Positions 24,946 to 33,039 of a stretch of 37,640 nucleotides of DNA are shown piece by piece. A program made the position numbers and the translations under genes. Source of the DNA: Nostocoides japonicum T1-X7. Its GTDB lineage: Bacteria > Actinomycetota > Actinomycetes > Actinomycetales > Dermatophilaceae. Positions within the stretch are counted from its first letter, which is position 1. Each line of letters opens with the position of its first letter. Under the pieces are notes generated by a model. It was given only the letters and a program-made list of their open reading frames with translations. It made no database searches and was not told where the DNA came from. Where the stretch lies: assembly GCF_001046855.1 (NCBI RefSeq), contig NZ_HF570958.1, positions 2,290,383-2,328,022 of the forward strand, read 5' to 3'.

Positions 24946-26979
24946 TCAGATGGCGCTGCAGAGGCGGAAGGAGTCCAGGACGGCGGTCTGGATGGTGCGG
25001 CTGGCGACGGCGTCGCCGACCCGGTAGAGCTGGTAGCGGCCGTCGGGGTTGTGGTGGGGGGATTGGGGGGAGAGGGTGAGCAGGTCGTGTAGGTCGATCT
25101 CGCCGCCGTTGATGGAGCCGTCGACGAGGTCGTCGTAGACGTCGGTGACCGGGACGGTGCCGTGCTCGATGACGATGGTGTCGGCGACCATGTCGGTCGT
25201 CTTGTGGGCTCCGTCGACGGCGAAGGTCGCCTTGAGCCGGCCCTCCACCTTTTCGATGCCCAGGAGCCGGTGGACGGGGGTGATGGCCACCTCGTTGTCC
25301 GCGAGCATCTCCAGATAGCCGGTCATGGTGAGGGTTCCCAGCTCGGGCAGCAGGGTGCGGTCGGGCGAGACGTAGCGGATGGAGCGGGCGGTGCCGGTAA
25401 GCATCTCCACGGCGTCGACGGCGGGGTTGGCGCCGTTGTCGTCGTAGACGATGACCTCGCCGGTCGGCTTGACCGCGCCGGACATGACGTCCCAGGTGTC
25501 CGTCGCCAGCTGGCTGCCCTTGGCCACCTCGACGTCCGGGATGCCGCCGGTGGCCACGATGATGACGTCGTAGCCGGCGTCGGCGAGCTCGCCGGCCTCG
25601 ACGTAGTGGTTCACGGCGATCTTGACGTCCAGCCGTCGCAGCTCCTCGACACGCCAGTCGACGATCCCGATGAGGTCGCGGCGGCGGGCGGACTTGGCGG
25701 CGAGGTTGATCTGCCCGCCGAGCCGGTCGCTGGCCTCGAACAGGGTCACCTGGTGGCCGCGCTCGGCGAGGGTCCGGGCCGCCTCCAGGCCCGCGGGTCC
25801 CCCACCGACGACCGCGCACCGCTTGACGACCGGCGCGGGTGAGACCTGGTGCGGCAGCTGCAGCTCGCGGCCGGTCGAGGGGTTGTGGACGCAGTAGGAC
25901 GCGCCGGAGGTGTAGATGCCGTCGATGCACATGTTCGCCCCGACGCAGGGACGGATCTGGTCGGTCTGCCCGGCGGCGATCTTGTGGACCAGGTGCGGGT
26001 CGGCGATCATGGCCCGGGTCATCCCGACCAGGTCCAGCAGGCCCTCGGCGATGGCATACCGAGCGGTCGCGACGTCGGCGATCCGGGCGGCGTGCATGAC
26101 GGGCACGTCGAGCTGGCGCTTGACCCACCCGGCGAACTCCAGATGCGGCGCCGACGGCGTACCCATCGGCGGGATCATCCGAGCCAGCTCGCTGTCGGTG
26201 TCGATGTAGCCCTTGATGACACTGATGAAGTCGATGCCCGCCTCGGTCAGGGCCCGGGCCACCCGAATGCCCTCTTCGGCCGTGAGCCCGCCCGGCCGCT
26301 CCTCGTCGAAGGTCATCCGCACCCCGACGATGTAGTCGTCACCGACCGCCTCGCGGATGGCGGCGATGACCTCCAACGGCCACCGCATCCGGTTCTCGAA
26401 CGAGCCGCCGTACTCGTCGTCGCGGTCGTTGCGCAGCGGCGTCCAGAAGGAGTCGAAGAGGTGGCTGTAGGCGTTGATCTCGATGCCGTCGAGGCCGCCC
26501 TCCTTGCACCGGGCAGCGGTGTCGGCGTAGTCGCGGGCGATCCGCGCCAGGTCCCACCGATCCGCCGGACGGGTGAAAGCCCGGTGCGTCGACTCCCTCA
26601 CTCGACTGACGCCCACCGCCGGTAGCCAATTGTCGGTGTAGTTGCTCGTCCGGTGGCCCATGTGGGTCAGCTGGGTCATGACGGCGGCGCCGTGCTCGTG
26701 GACCTCGTCGGACAGCCGCCGCAGCCACGGCACCGACTCGTCCCGCCACAACTGGAGGTTCCCGAAGGCCGGGGCGCTGTCGGGCGAGACGAGCGCGCTG
26801 CCGCCGATCTGCGTCAGCCCGACCCCACCCTTGGCCTTCTCCACGTGGTACTCGCGGTACCGGTCCTTCGGCAGCCCGTCCTCGCTGTACGCCGGCTCAT
26901 GCGACGTGCTGACGATCCGGTTGCGCAGCGTCAAGCCCTTGAGCGTGAACGGGGTCAACAACGGGTCCTGGTGTGACAT
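24946..26979 (-). CDS. FMN/FAD oxidoreductase, N-methylproline-demethylase-like (TMADH/2,4-dienoyl-CoA reductase family)
   Basis: 677 aa. Residues 1-350 form an Old-Yellow-Enzyme TIM barrel (FMN), ending in DLVGMTRAMIADPH. Next is an iron-sulfur segment, then a C-terminal dinucleotide-binding module (VVGGGPAGLEAARTLAERGHQVTLFE). The cluster motif reads CVGANMC...C: the second of the four usual Cys is Ala. From memory, N-methylproline demethylases of this superfamily share the CVGA variant; confirm by alignment. It would oxidatively remove an N-methyl group from N-methylproline or N-methyl-hydroxyproline. Neighbours (betaine-binding protein, proline-racemase-family, Ldh2-family) fit. Divergent from a GntR/FCD gene, with an operator-like TGTACA between them. 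The other family option is a dienoyl-CoA reductase. Confidence 0.8.
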   Translation of the reverse strand: MSHQDPLLTPFTLKGLTLRNRIVSTSHEPAYSEDGLPKDRYREYHVEKAKGGVGLTQIGGSALVSPDSAPAFGNLQLWRDESVPWLRRLSDEVHEHGAAVMTQLTHMGHRTSNYTDNWLPAVGVSRVRESTHRAFTRPADRWDLARIARDYADTAARCKEGGLDGIEINAYSHLFDSFWTPLRNDRDDEYGGSFENRMRWPLEVIAAIREAVGDDYIVGVRMTFDEERPGGLTAEEGIRVARALTEAGIDFISVIKGYIDTDSELARMIPPMGTPSAPHLEFAGWVKRQLDVPVMHAARIADVATARYAIAEGLLDLVGMTRAMIADPHLVHKIAAGQTDQIRPCVGANMCIDGIYTSGASYCVHNPSTGRELQLPHQVSPAPVVKRCAVVGGGPAGLEAARTLAERGHQVTLFEASDRLGGQINLAAKSARRRDLIGIVDWRVEELRRLDVKIAVNHYVEAGELADAGYDVIIVATGGIPDVEVAKGSQLATDTWDVMSGAVKPTGEVIVYDDNGANPAVDAVEMLTGTARSIRYVSPDRTLLPELGTLTMTGYLEMLADNEVAITPVHRLLGIEKVEGRLKATFAVDGAHKTTDMVADTIVIEHGTVPVTDVYDDLVDGSINGGEIDLHDLLTLSPQSPHHNPDGRYQLYRVGDAVASRTIQTAVLDSFRLCSAI

Positions 26980-27020
26980 GGGCCTCAGGGTGCCCCCCAG
27001 GCCGGGCCGTCCGGAAGAGT

Positions 27021-27031
27021 CCTGTACAAGA
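27021..27031. promoter_or_regulatory. Candidate GntR/FCD operator
   Basis: CTGTACAAG matches the FCD-type GntR consensus (TNGT-ACNA) at 7 of 8 positions. It lies in the 71-bp divergent gap between the demethylase (start 26979) and the GntR-type regulator (start 27051). This location suits autoregulation and control of the demethylase. Confidence 0.4.
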
Positions 27032-27050
27032 TGGAACCACCTGTGAGTCA

Positions 27051-28436
27051 ATGAGTCGGATGGGGAGCGACGCGGCGCAGGCACGACAGGAGATCGCACG
27101 CGAGGTGCTCCTCGCACCGCTCCGGATGCCGACGACCAAGTGGTCCAGCCGGTCGCTCGCGGAGGCGCTCGGCATCAGCCAGTCGCGGGTCGCCCGCGCC
27201 TGGGCGCCGATGCGGCAGGAGACCCCCGTGACACGGGAGCTGGCGTCGCTCGCCGGTTCGGGAGCCGTCGGTCTCGCCGGCATCCTCGTGCGGCCCCGTT
27301 ACAGCCTCATGGTGCTGGAGCTCGGCGCCGGGCCGCCTGTCGGTGGGACGTCGAGGACCGTCTTCTCCTCACCCGCCGTCGAGCGCTCCATCCGGACCAT
27401 CCTCGCGGCCGAGCTCGCCCGTGACCGGATCCCCGAGACCGCGCCGTCGTCCGAGGAGGCGTTCTGGGCGACGATGGCGCGCCCGGCCCGGTCGGGTGCG
27501 CCGCACGTCGCGGTGGCCTCCGCCCCGGTGTCGGTCCCCTCCTGGCTGGACGCCCTCGTCGTATGCGACGGGCTCGGGGAGTGGCTCTCCCTCTTCGGCG
27601 TCCTCGGGGGGTCGCGGCGGCACCACGACCCCGCGCGCCTCCACGCGGCCGAGAGCGCCCTCCGGGAGTGGTTCCTCCGCCCCTCCGGGGATCTCGCGTG
27701 GTCCGCCCACTCCGTCTCCCCGTCCGACGAGGCGGCGGGGGCGGGCCGGACCCTCCTTCGCAACCTCAGCCTCGAGCGCGCCCTCGCCGACGAGATCGTC
27801 GCGACGATCCGGTCGGCGGTGACCGACGGCCGGCTGGCGGGCGGCGACCACGTGACGGACAGGTACCTCGCGACGAGGCTCCACACGTCGCGGGCCCAGG
27901 TCCGCTCGGCGATGCGGCTGCTCGAGCGCGACGGTCTGCTCACGGTCTCCGCGGGCCACACCGCCGTCATCCCGGTCCCCGAGGTGGCGGACGTCGTCGA
28001 GACGTATGCCGCCCGGCAGGCGCTCGGCGCGATGGTCGTCCGCGCGGCGATCCGCTGGTCGCCGGACCAACGCGCAGCCGTGGAGGCGGCTCTCGCCGAC
28101 GTGCGGAGGCACGCCGTGGCCGGCGACGTCTATCTCACGGGCCAGGCCGACACGACCTTCCAGGACCGCCTCGCCGATGCCTCGGGTCTGGTCCGCATCG
28201 CGCCGGTCATGCACATCCTCGCCGACCACCTGCGGGTGTTCATCGCCGTCATGGGACTCGACTACGCCTACCCCGCCGACGCGATCCTGCGCGACGACGA
28301 GGCCATCCATGCGGCGCTCGTCGCGCAGGACGCCGACCTCGCGGCGGAGCTGTGGCGACAGAAGATCGCCAACGCGAGGACCTACATGGTCGACCGCCTC
28401 ACCGCCGCCCGCCGGCGCCCCCGAAGGCACCGGTGA
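27051..28436 (+). CDS. GntR/FCD-type regulator with extra N-terminal HTH and linker domain
   Basis: 461 aa, nearly twice the normal 220-250. Residues about 32-51 (SSRSLAEALGISQSRVARAW) look like a first helix-turn-helix. A domain of about 170 aa of unknown kind follows. At about 245-300 comes a full GntR winged helix (LADEIVATIRSAVTDGRLAGGDHVTDRYLATRLHTSRAQVRSAMRLLERDGLL), then an FCD ligand domain. Start taken at ATG 27051; 27060 is possible. It is paralogous over its whole visible length to the gene at the right edge of the window. Probably controls the demethylase and other genes of the locus. Confidence 0.88.
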   Translation: MSRMGSDAAQARQEIAREVLLAPLRMPTTKWSSRSLAEALGISQSRVARAWAPMRQETPVTRELASLAGSGAVGLAGILVRPRYSLMVLELGAGPPVGGTSRTVFSSPAVERSIRTILAAELARDRIPETAPSSEEAFWATMARPARSGAPHVAVASAPVSVPSWLDALVVCDGLGEWLSLFGVLGGSRRHHDPARLHAAESALREWFLRPSGDLAWSAHSVSPSDEAAGAGRTLLRNLSLERALADEIVATIRSAVTDGRLAGGDHVTDRYLATRLHTSRAQVRSAMRLLERDGLLTVSAGHTAVIPVPEVADVVETYAARQALGAMVVRAAIRWSPDQRAAVEAALADVRRHAVAGDVYLTGQADTTFQDRLADASGLVRIAPVMHILADHLRVFIAVMGLDYAYPADAILRDDEAIHAALVAQDADLAAELWRQKIANARTYMVDRLTAARRRPRRHR

Positions 28437-28520
28437 CGAGCCGTCGTGGCGTTGCTCATGGGATCGAGGGTGGGTCCCTGCGCGCGGCGCGTCCGGCATG
28501 GTGGCAGCGGTCCGCACCCC

Positions 28521-28842
28521 TCAGCTCGATGTCAGCCGGTCACGCCAAGAGCCGGGCTTGCGCCTCTCGTGGGCGAGCGCGACCAGGACGAGCGCATCAG
28601 GCTGAAGCAGATAGACGAGCCGGTACGGGAAGCCGACCACCCGATGAGGGCCGTACCACCGGGATGCTGTCCCAACCTGGCCAGACGACACCGGCCTCCA
28701 GCCATTCCAAGACGGAATCGACCGCATCATCGACCGACATCTCGAAGCGGTCACCATGCCCGGTACCCCGTTCCTCATACCACGCCAGGTCGGCACGAAG
28801 CTCGGCGAGAGCTGCAGGGTGATAGCGAACGTCGAGCGTCAC
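28521..28842 (-). pseudogene. Frameshifted RelE/ParE-like toxin
   Basis: The N-terminal part (ATG 28842: MTLDVRYHPAALAELRADLAWYEERGTGHGDRF ... WDSIPVVRP) is a clear RelE/ParE-superfamily toxin. It then leaves frame at about 28647. The C-terminal part continues in another frame (HRVVGFPYRLVYLLQPDALVLVALAHERRKPG.WRDR) to the stop at 28521. One inserted T or a 2-nt loss explains the break. Together the halves give the usual about 105 aa. As the sequence stands the toxin is inactive. Its ATG overlaps the remnant antitoxin stop (ATGA). Confidence 0.75.
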
Positions 28843-28940
28843 CGCGGCCTCGCGGCACGGTCTGCCGCGAGCCGAGCCCTGACCTCATCCCGGGAGATGG
28901 TCAGGAGGGGGACGTCGACGGTGGCGCGATAGGTCAGCAC
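28839..28940 (-). pseudogene. Antitoxin C-terminal remnant
   Basis: Only ...DVPLLTISRDEVRARLAADRAARPR remains before a stop that overlaps the toxin start, as in genuine antitoxin-toxin pairs. The preceding LTYRAT segment comes from the repeated sequence at 28918-29095, so the antitoxin's N-terminal half has been replaced. Together with the frameshifted toxin this marks a dead toxin-antitoxin module. Confidence 0.5.
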
Positions 28941-29095
28941 GTGGGGTCCTTGGTTCAACACGTGGGTCCTTGGTTCAAGCAGGGCTGCTTGGTCGAAACC
29001 GACTCTGAGCCAGGGGCCCCACGTGCGCCTCACGACACGCCAGTCACATCGGCACCACGGCGGATCTGCACCCAGCCGGGATCCTGATCCGAGAA
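28918..29095. repeat. Left copy of a diverged inverted repeat flanking the accessory segment
   Basis: This stretch reads, on the plus strand, like the reverse complement of 35282-35443. Shared blocks are GTGGC[GA]CGATAGGT, GGGGTCCTTGGT, TCGAAACC[GA]A, ACTCTGAGCC, CACGTGCGCC, CACGACACGCCAGTCAC and CAGATCC/GGATC-like ends. Within it a 20-21-bp unit CACGTGGG(G)TCCTTGGTTC(AA) is tandemly doubled (28938-28958, 28959-28978). It encodes a VLTYRATVDV start resembling the first residues of some IS transposases, so it may be an insertion-sequence end. The 362-bp gap 28843-29204 holds nothing else. Confidence 0.7.
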
Positions 29096-29204
29096 GACCC
29101 CACTGTGACTTTCGCTTGGCGAGGATCTGGCCCAGGGAAAGGGAATCGCCCAACTCGATGCCCGCAGCTGTGGGTCGGGCGATCAGCTTCCTGATGTCAT
29201 ACGG

Positions 29205-29594
29205 TCAAGGAGCCTTGACGACGAGGACGGGGATGGTCGACTCCAGCAGCACGCGTTGGACGATGGAGCCGAGGAAGAGCTTCCCGACTCGGGTGCGGTG
29301 GCGGGAGCCGATCACCAGCACGGTGGCGCCCACCTCCTCCGCCTCGTCCAGCAGGGCCTCCGCGGTGTCGAACCTCTCGGGGGCGGTGTGCAGCTTCCAG
29401 GTCAGGCCGGCGATGCCGTCCAGCTGGCTGGAAACCTGCTTCTCGACGGCCGGGTCGTTGGCCTCCACCTCGTCCACGCCGCCGACGATGTGCAGGACGG
29501 CGAGGCCTTCGTTGCGACGCAGGGCCTCCTCGGCCGCCGCCTTGAGGGCGGCCTGACCGCGGGGTGTGTCACTGAGCGCCACGGCGACAGTCAT
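29205..29594 (-). CDS. Universal stress protein (UspA family)
   Basis: 129 aa, single Usp domain. It starts MTVAVALSDTPRGQAALKAA, and the ATP-binding motif GSRHRTRVGKLFLGSIVQRVLLESTIPVLVV (G-x2-G-x9-GS type) lies near the C-terminus, so an ATP-binding member is likely. ATG with AAAGGAGAG upstream. It lies 162 nt after the MFS gene on the same strand, so it may be the last gene of a betaine-transport transcript. Usp genes often accompany transporter genes. Confidence 0.93.
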   Translation of the reverse strand: MTVAVALSDTPRGQAALKAAAEEALRRNEGLAVLHIVGGVDEVEANDPAVEKQVSSQLDGIAGLTWKLHTAPERFDTAEALLDEAEEVGATVLVIGSRHRTRVGKLFLGSIVQRVLLESTIPVLVVKAP

Positions 29595-29756
29595 GTTCTC
29601 TCCTTTGTGAAGTCGTCTGGAAGATTTCGGCGAGCAGCGTGGCCACGTGATCCTTCGTACTGGGCATCACACCAGCTCCGGTCGGTCACGTATCGACCGG
29701 AACGGTCAAGACCGGATCCCACGGAATGAGCTGCGACACCCTACTGAGGGCTTGGT

Positions 29757-31094
29757 TCAGTGAGAGAAGTTCTTCGCCGCTTCGGCCAGGCTCAAGCCCT
29801 TGGTCTCCGGCGCCAGGAACTGCGCCAGTAGGGCACCGACGAGAGCGACGCCGGCCGCGATGAGCATCGACACGCTCGCACCGAGGCTCACCATCGCGAT
29901 GGGCAGCAGGAAGGTGCCCGCGGCCGCGCCGACTCGGGAGATCGCGGCCGCGAACCCGGTTCCGACGCCACGGATCTCGGTCGGGAACATTTCACCGGGG
30001 AAGATGCCGGTCAAGGTGCCGCCCACGCCGTTGACGAAGGAGTAGCCGAAGAACAGCACCAGGACGATCATCGCCGGAGCACCGGTCCAGAATCCGATGA
30101 GGGCGAGCATGATGAAGGCCAGCCAGCTCGACGGCACAGCCAGCGTGCGACGTCCCACCTTGTCGACGAGATAGGCACAGGTGATGACGCCGGCAAGGGC
30201 GAGGGCCGAGAGTCCGATGCTGCCGGCGGGGCCGTCCATCCCGTACTGCTTCAAGACCGTGACGGCGAACGTCGCGATCGCGAAGTACGGGGCGACGACG
30301 CAGAACCAGAATCCGCTGACGAACACGGTGGCCCGCCGTGCCTGCTTCGTGGCGAACAACTGGGAGAACGTGCCCTTGCGGACCTCGGAATGCTCCATGT
30401 CGCTGAACTCGGGGGGATCCATGTACTTGTTCACGATCGCGATCGCCTCGTCCTTGCGGCCCTGGTTCCACAGCCAGCGCGGCGACTCGGGCATACCGAG
30501 CCGGCCCAGGAGCAGCGCGACGGCGAGGAAGGTGCTGGTGCCCAGGATGAACTTCCAGCTCAGGTGGGTCTGGGTGATCCAGATGGTGCCGAGGATGTAG
30601 GCGAGCAGGAAGCCGCCGTACCAGGCGATGTTGGTCGCAGCCAGCAGCGCACCGCGGATCCGGACCGGGGCGAACTCGGCCAGCATCGGCCAACCGACCG
30701 AATACTCCATCCCGATCGCGATGCCCATCAGCAGTCGTACGACCAGCAGCAGCGCCGCCGAGTGGACAAAGAACTGCATGGCCGACGCGACGGAGAACAA
30801 GGCGATGTCGACCATGAACAGCGGCTTGCGCCCCCACTTGTCGCCGGCCCAGCCACCGATCGGCGAGCCGACACCGATCCCGATCAACGCGGCCGCGGCG
30901 ATCAGGCCCTCGACCGCCGGGGTGATGGCGAGATCTGCCGTCATGGTCTCGTTGACCGGGCCGACGATGCCGAGGATGTAGCCATCCAGCAGCATGCCGC
31001 CGATCAGGACCACGATCAGCCGCTTCATGAACCGCTTCTTGAAGGCCAGCGTGGAAACCTCTCCGGGGGGCACCTCGCCCGTTGTCACAGACAT
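29757..31094 (-). CDS. MFS metabolite:H+ symporter (sugar/acid-porter type, ProP-like)
   Basis: 445 aa, about 12 transmembrane helices. Motifs are GGWAGDKWGRKPLF (loop 2-3), LLMGIAIGMEYSVGWPMLAEFAP (TM4), GRLGMPESPRWL (before the central loop), VDKVGRRTL and FPTEIRGVG. This is the metabolite:H+ symporter/sugar-porter pattern; relatives carry organic acids, proline or betaines. ATG with GGAGGTG 7-8 nt upstream. It follows the betaine-binding-protein gene on the same strand by 169 nt. A truncated paralog of its N-terminus lies upstream of that gene. Confidence 0.88.
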   Translation of the reverse strand: MSVTTGEVPPGEVSTLAFKKRFMKRLIVVLIGGMLLDGYILGIVGPVNETMTADLAITPAVEGLIAAAALIGIGVGSPIGGWAGDKWGRKPLFMVDIALFSVASAMQFFVHSAALLLVVRLLMGIAIGMEYSVGWPMLAEFAPVRIRGALLAATNIAWYGGFLLAYILGTIWITQTHLSWKFILGTSTFLAVALLLGRLGMPESPRWLWNQGRKDEAIAIVNKYMDPPEFSDMEHSEVRKGTFSQLFATKQARRATVFVSGFWFCVVAPYFAIATFAVTVLKQYGMDGPAGSIGLSALALAGVITCAYLVDKVGRRTLAVPSSWLAFIMLALIGFWTGAPAMIVLVLFFGYSFVNGVGGTLTGIFPGEMFPTEIRGVGTGFAAAISRVGAAAGTFLLPIAMVSLGASVSMLIAAGVALVGALLAQFLAPETKGLSLAEAAKNFSH

Positions 31095-31175
31095 GGGGCA
31101 CACCTCCGAGAAGCACTGCGGGACAACGGTCGCTCCCGACCGACTGCGCGGACGCATTGACGGATGGACATCGAC

Positions 31176-31189
31176 GGACCTCCAGGTCC
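31176..31189. promoter_or_regulatory. Palindromic site GGACCTCCAGGTCC upstream of the MFS gene
   Basis: A perfect 6-bp inverted repeat with a 2-nt centre lies 82 nt upstream of the symporter start. The shape suits a dimeric repressor site. No matching second copy was found, so it is only a candidate. Confidence 0.25.
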
Positions 31190-31231
31190 TAGGTGGGACG
31201 GTTTCTGGGGAAGACGTGCAGTCGGAGACTC

Positions 31232-31262
31232 AGACCTCCGGCAGTAGGTGGCGCCGAGGTCT
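31232..31262 (-). terminator. Weak hairpin after the betaine-binding-protein gene
   Basis: AGACCTC (31232-31238) pairs with GAGGTCT (31256-31262) around a 17-nt loop, immediately after the opuAC-like stop codon. There is no U-run. It could be an attenuator between the binding-protein gene and the MFS gene. Confidence 0.3.
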
Positions 31263-31263
31263 A

Positions 31264-32157
31264 CTACTTCTTCGTCAACTGCGCCGTGAGCGCCTCGGCG
31301 AAGCCGGGATTCTCCGTGAGCCATGCCTTCGCACCCACATCTGCCTGACCCGCGGACTTGTTGACGATCGTGTCCTCCAAGGAGGCGAACTGCTTGTCGT
31401 CCAGCTTGAAGGAGGCCAGCATGTTCACGACCTGCGGGTGGGCCGCGGACCAGTCCTTGTTCACGACGACGTGCAGGTTCTCCGGTCGGTAGGCGTTCTT
31501 GGGGTCCTGCAACGCGCGTACAGGGAAGGCCTGATTGGCCCAGAACGGCTTCCACAGAGTCACCACGATCGGTTTCTTGGCCGCGGTCTGCTGCTTCAGC
31601 TTGGCGATCATGGTGGCCGTGGACGACGTCACGAGCTTGAAGTCCTGGAGCCCGTACGCCGGCATCACCGCGTTCCGCGTTATTTCCGTCAGTCCCGCGC
31701 CTGGCTCGATCCCGATGATCTGGTCACCGAACTCGGATGCGTGGCTGGGCAGGTCCGCGATCGACGTGATGTCGGAGTAGTCCGGCACCGCGAGGAAACT
31801 CTGAGCGCCCCGGTAGTAGATCCCGATGTCGTCCAGGTCATGGCCGTACCGGGTCCAGTAGTCCTTCTGAGTGCGCTCCAACCAGGAAGAGGACAGCACG
31901 TTGATGTCGCCGTTCGCCAAACCTTCGTACATCGGGGTGTTGTCGTTGACCTTGTCGATCTTGACGGTGTACCCGTTCTCTTCCAAGATCACCTTCAAGA
32001 CCGCCGCGGTGTCGCTCTGGTCGGTCCAGCCCTCGACGACGCCGAAGGTCACATTCTTGTCGCCGCTTGCCTTCTCCGCGGGCTGGCCGCCACAGGCGGC
32101 CAGGGCCAGCAGCGAGACCGCAGTCACTGCCACGGCCTGCAGTGCTCGCTTGGTCAT
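31264..32157 (-). CDS. Glycine/proline-betaine ABC transporter substrate-binding lipoprotein (OpuAC/ProX type)
   Basis: 297 aa. Lipoprotein signal with lipobox LALAAC (Cys about 22). The OpuAC domain begins NVTFGVVEGWTDQSDTAAVLKVILEENGY. Trp and Tyr residues for an aromatic cage are present (GW about 44, SSSWLERTQKDYW about 90-102, LWKPFW about 205). It would capture a quaternary ammonium compound such as proline betaine. No permease or ATPase gene lies nearby, so it is an orphan binding protein. Its ATG overlaps the stop of a truncated MFS gene (ATGA), and its GGAAAGGAC Shine-Dalgarno lies within that remnant. Confidence 0.9.
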   Translation of the reverse strand: MTKRALQAVAVTAVSLLALAACGGQPAEKASGDKNVTFGVVEGWTDQSDTAAVLKVILEENGYTVKIDKVNDNTPMYEGLANGDINVLSSSWLERTQKDYWTRYGHDLDDIGIYYRGAQSFLAVPDYSDITSIADLPSHASEFGDQIIGIEPGAGLTEITRNAVMPAYGLQDFKLVTSSTATMIAKLKQQTAAKKPIVVTLWKPFWANQAFPVRALQDPKNAYRPENLHVVVNKDWSAAHPQVVNMLASFKLDDKQFASLEDTIVNKSAGQADVGAKAWLTENPGFAEALTAQLTKK

Positions 32158-32462
32158 GAATGTCCTTTCCAGTTGTCGGTTACGGAGACGCGTGGCTTGC
32201 GCCCGAATTCGTCACCGGCCCAGCCACCGATCGGTGACCGGAAGAAGATGCCGATGAGCAGAGCGGCCGCCAGAGGGCCCTCCCACAGACTGTTGACTCC
32301 GAGGTCGGTCTTCATGCTGCTGCTGATGACCGGGCCGACCAGGCCGAGGATGTCGCCGTTCAGGAACATTCCACCGACCAGGACGATGACCAGCCGAATC
32401 GTGAAGCGGCGCTGGAACCGTTCGCTGACGGCCGTGCCGACGGCGCCTGCCCGAGCACTCAC
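32154..32462 (-). pseudogene. Truncated MFS symporter (N-terminal third only)
   Basis: 102 codons from a GTG. RFTIRLVIVLVGGMFLNGDILGLVGPV ... LLIGIFFRSPIGGWAGDEFGRKPR closely parallels the N-terminus of the intact symporter (RFMKRLIVVLIGGMLLDGYILGIVGPV ... GGWAGDKWGRKP). Similarity stops at GRKPR and the frame closes 10 residues later, overlapping the next gene's start. It is therefore a broken copy whose downstream part was lost, probably by recombination that placed the opuAC-like gene behind its promoter. Confidence 0.8.
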
Positions 32463-33039
32463 CGTTGACTCCTCGACCCCGTGAACACCCGGGATATCTG
32501 ATCAGCCGCGGGCTCTGTGGGACGACTCTGCATCGGTGACCTCCGGAGGGCTGATGGGCGCGAACCCGCGCAAGGATGTCGCATCGATGACCGCCTCCCG
32601 CGGGGGCTGACACTATTCAGCCTTGGCCTACGTGTCAAGAGTTTCGTATGCAGAGATTCTGGGGAACATTTCAAGAGGCCACATACCCAGAGGATCGGCG
32701 AAGTCGTCATGCGAGGGCGGGGTATGCCCGACGAACGGTGCCCTTGGAGACCGACGCATCGACACTTTCCCCAAGCACTTCGTGCCGGGGGAACCCAAGG
32801 CACGTGCGCGTCGAGGTGCCGCTCTTACCCCGCACACCAATGATCGGCTCCCTCTCAGTTGGCGAACGTGATGGTGTGCCGCACGAGTGGGTTCACGGTC
32901 ACCATCACAACCGTGGGACACAGCCTTGACTGCGCCACGGCTGGACCGGATACACCTGGTCCCGAAACCACGTTTGCGCAGGTCATCCCGCGTCTTCAGC
33001 CCTCACGTACGCCTATCGACTGCGGAAGTCCGGTCTGCG
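32463..33039. other. 577-bp non-coding region of lower GC
   Basis: No frame here has coding character on either strand. Base composition is visibly less GC-rich than the flanking genes. It must contain the promoter of the truncated-MFS/opuAC-like/MFS transcript, but no clear -10/-35 or operator could be fixed. It may include decayed gene remains. Confidence 0.45.

Noticed and set aside
24926..24949. Inverted repeat CTGACC...GGTCAG between the response regulator and the demethylase gene as a bidirectional terminator
   Set aside because: Only 6 bp of stem with a 12-nt loop overlapping the stop codons. This is within chance for this base composition, although its position between convergent genes is suggestive.
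32463..33039. Several 90-115-codon frames on both strands
   Set aside because: None has G/C-ending codon bias, a ribosome site or protein-like composition; they overlap each other in several frames.
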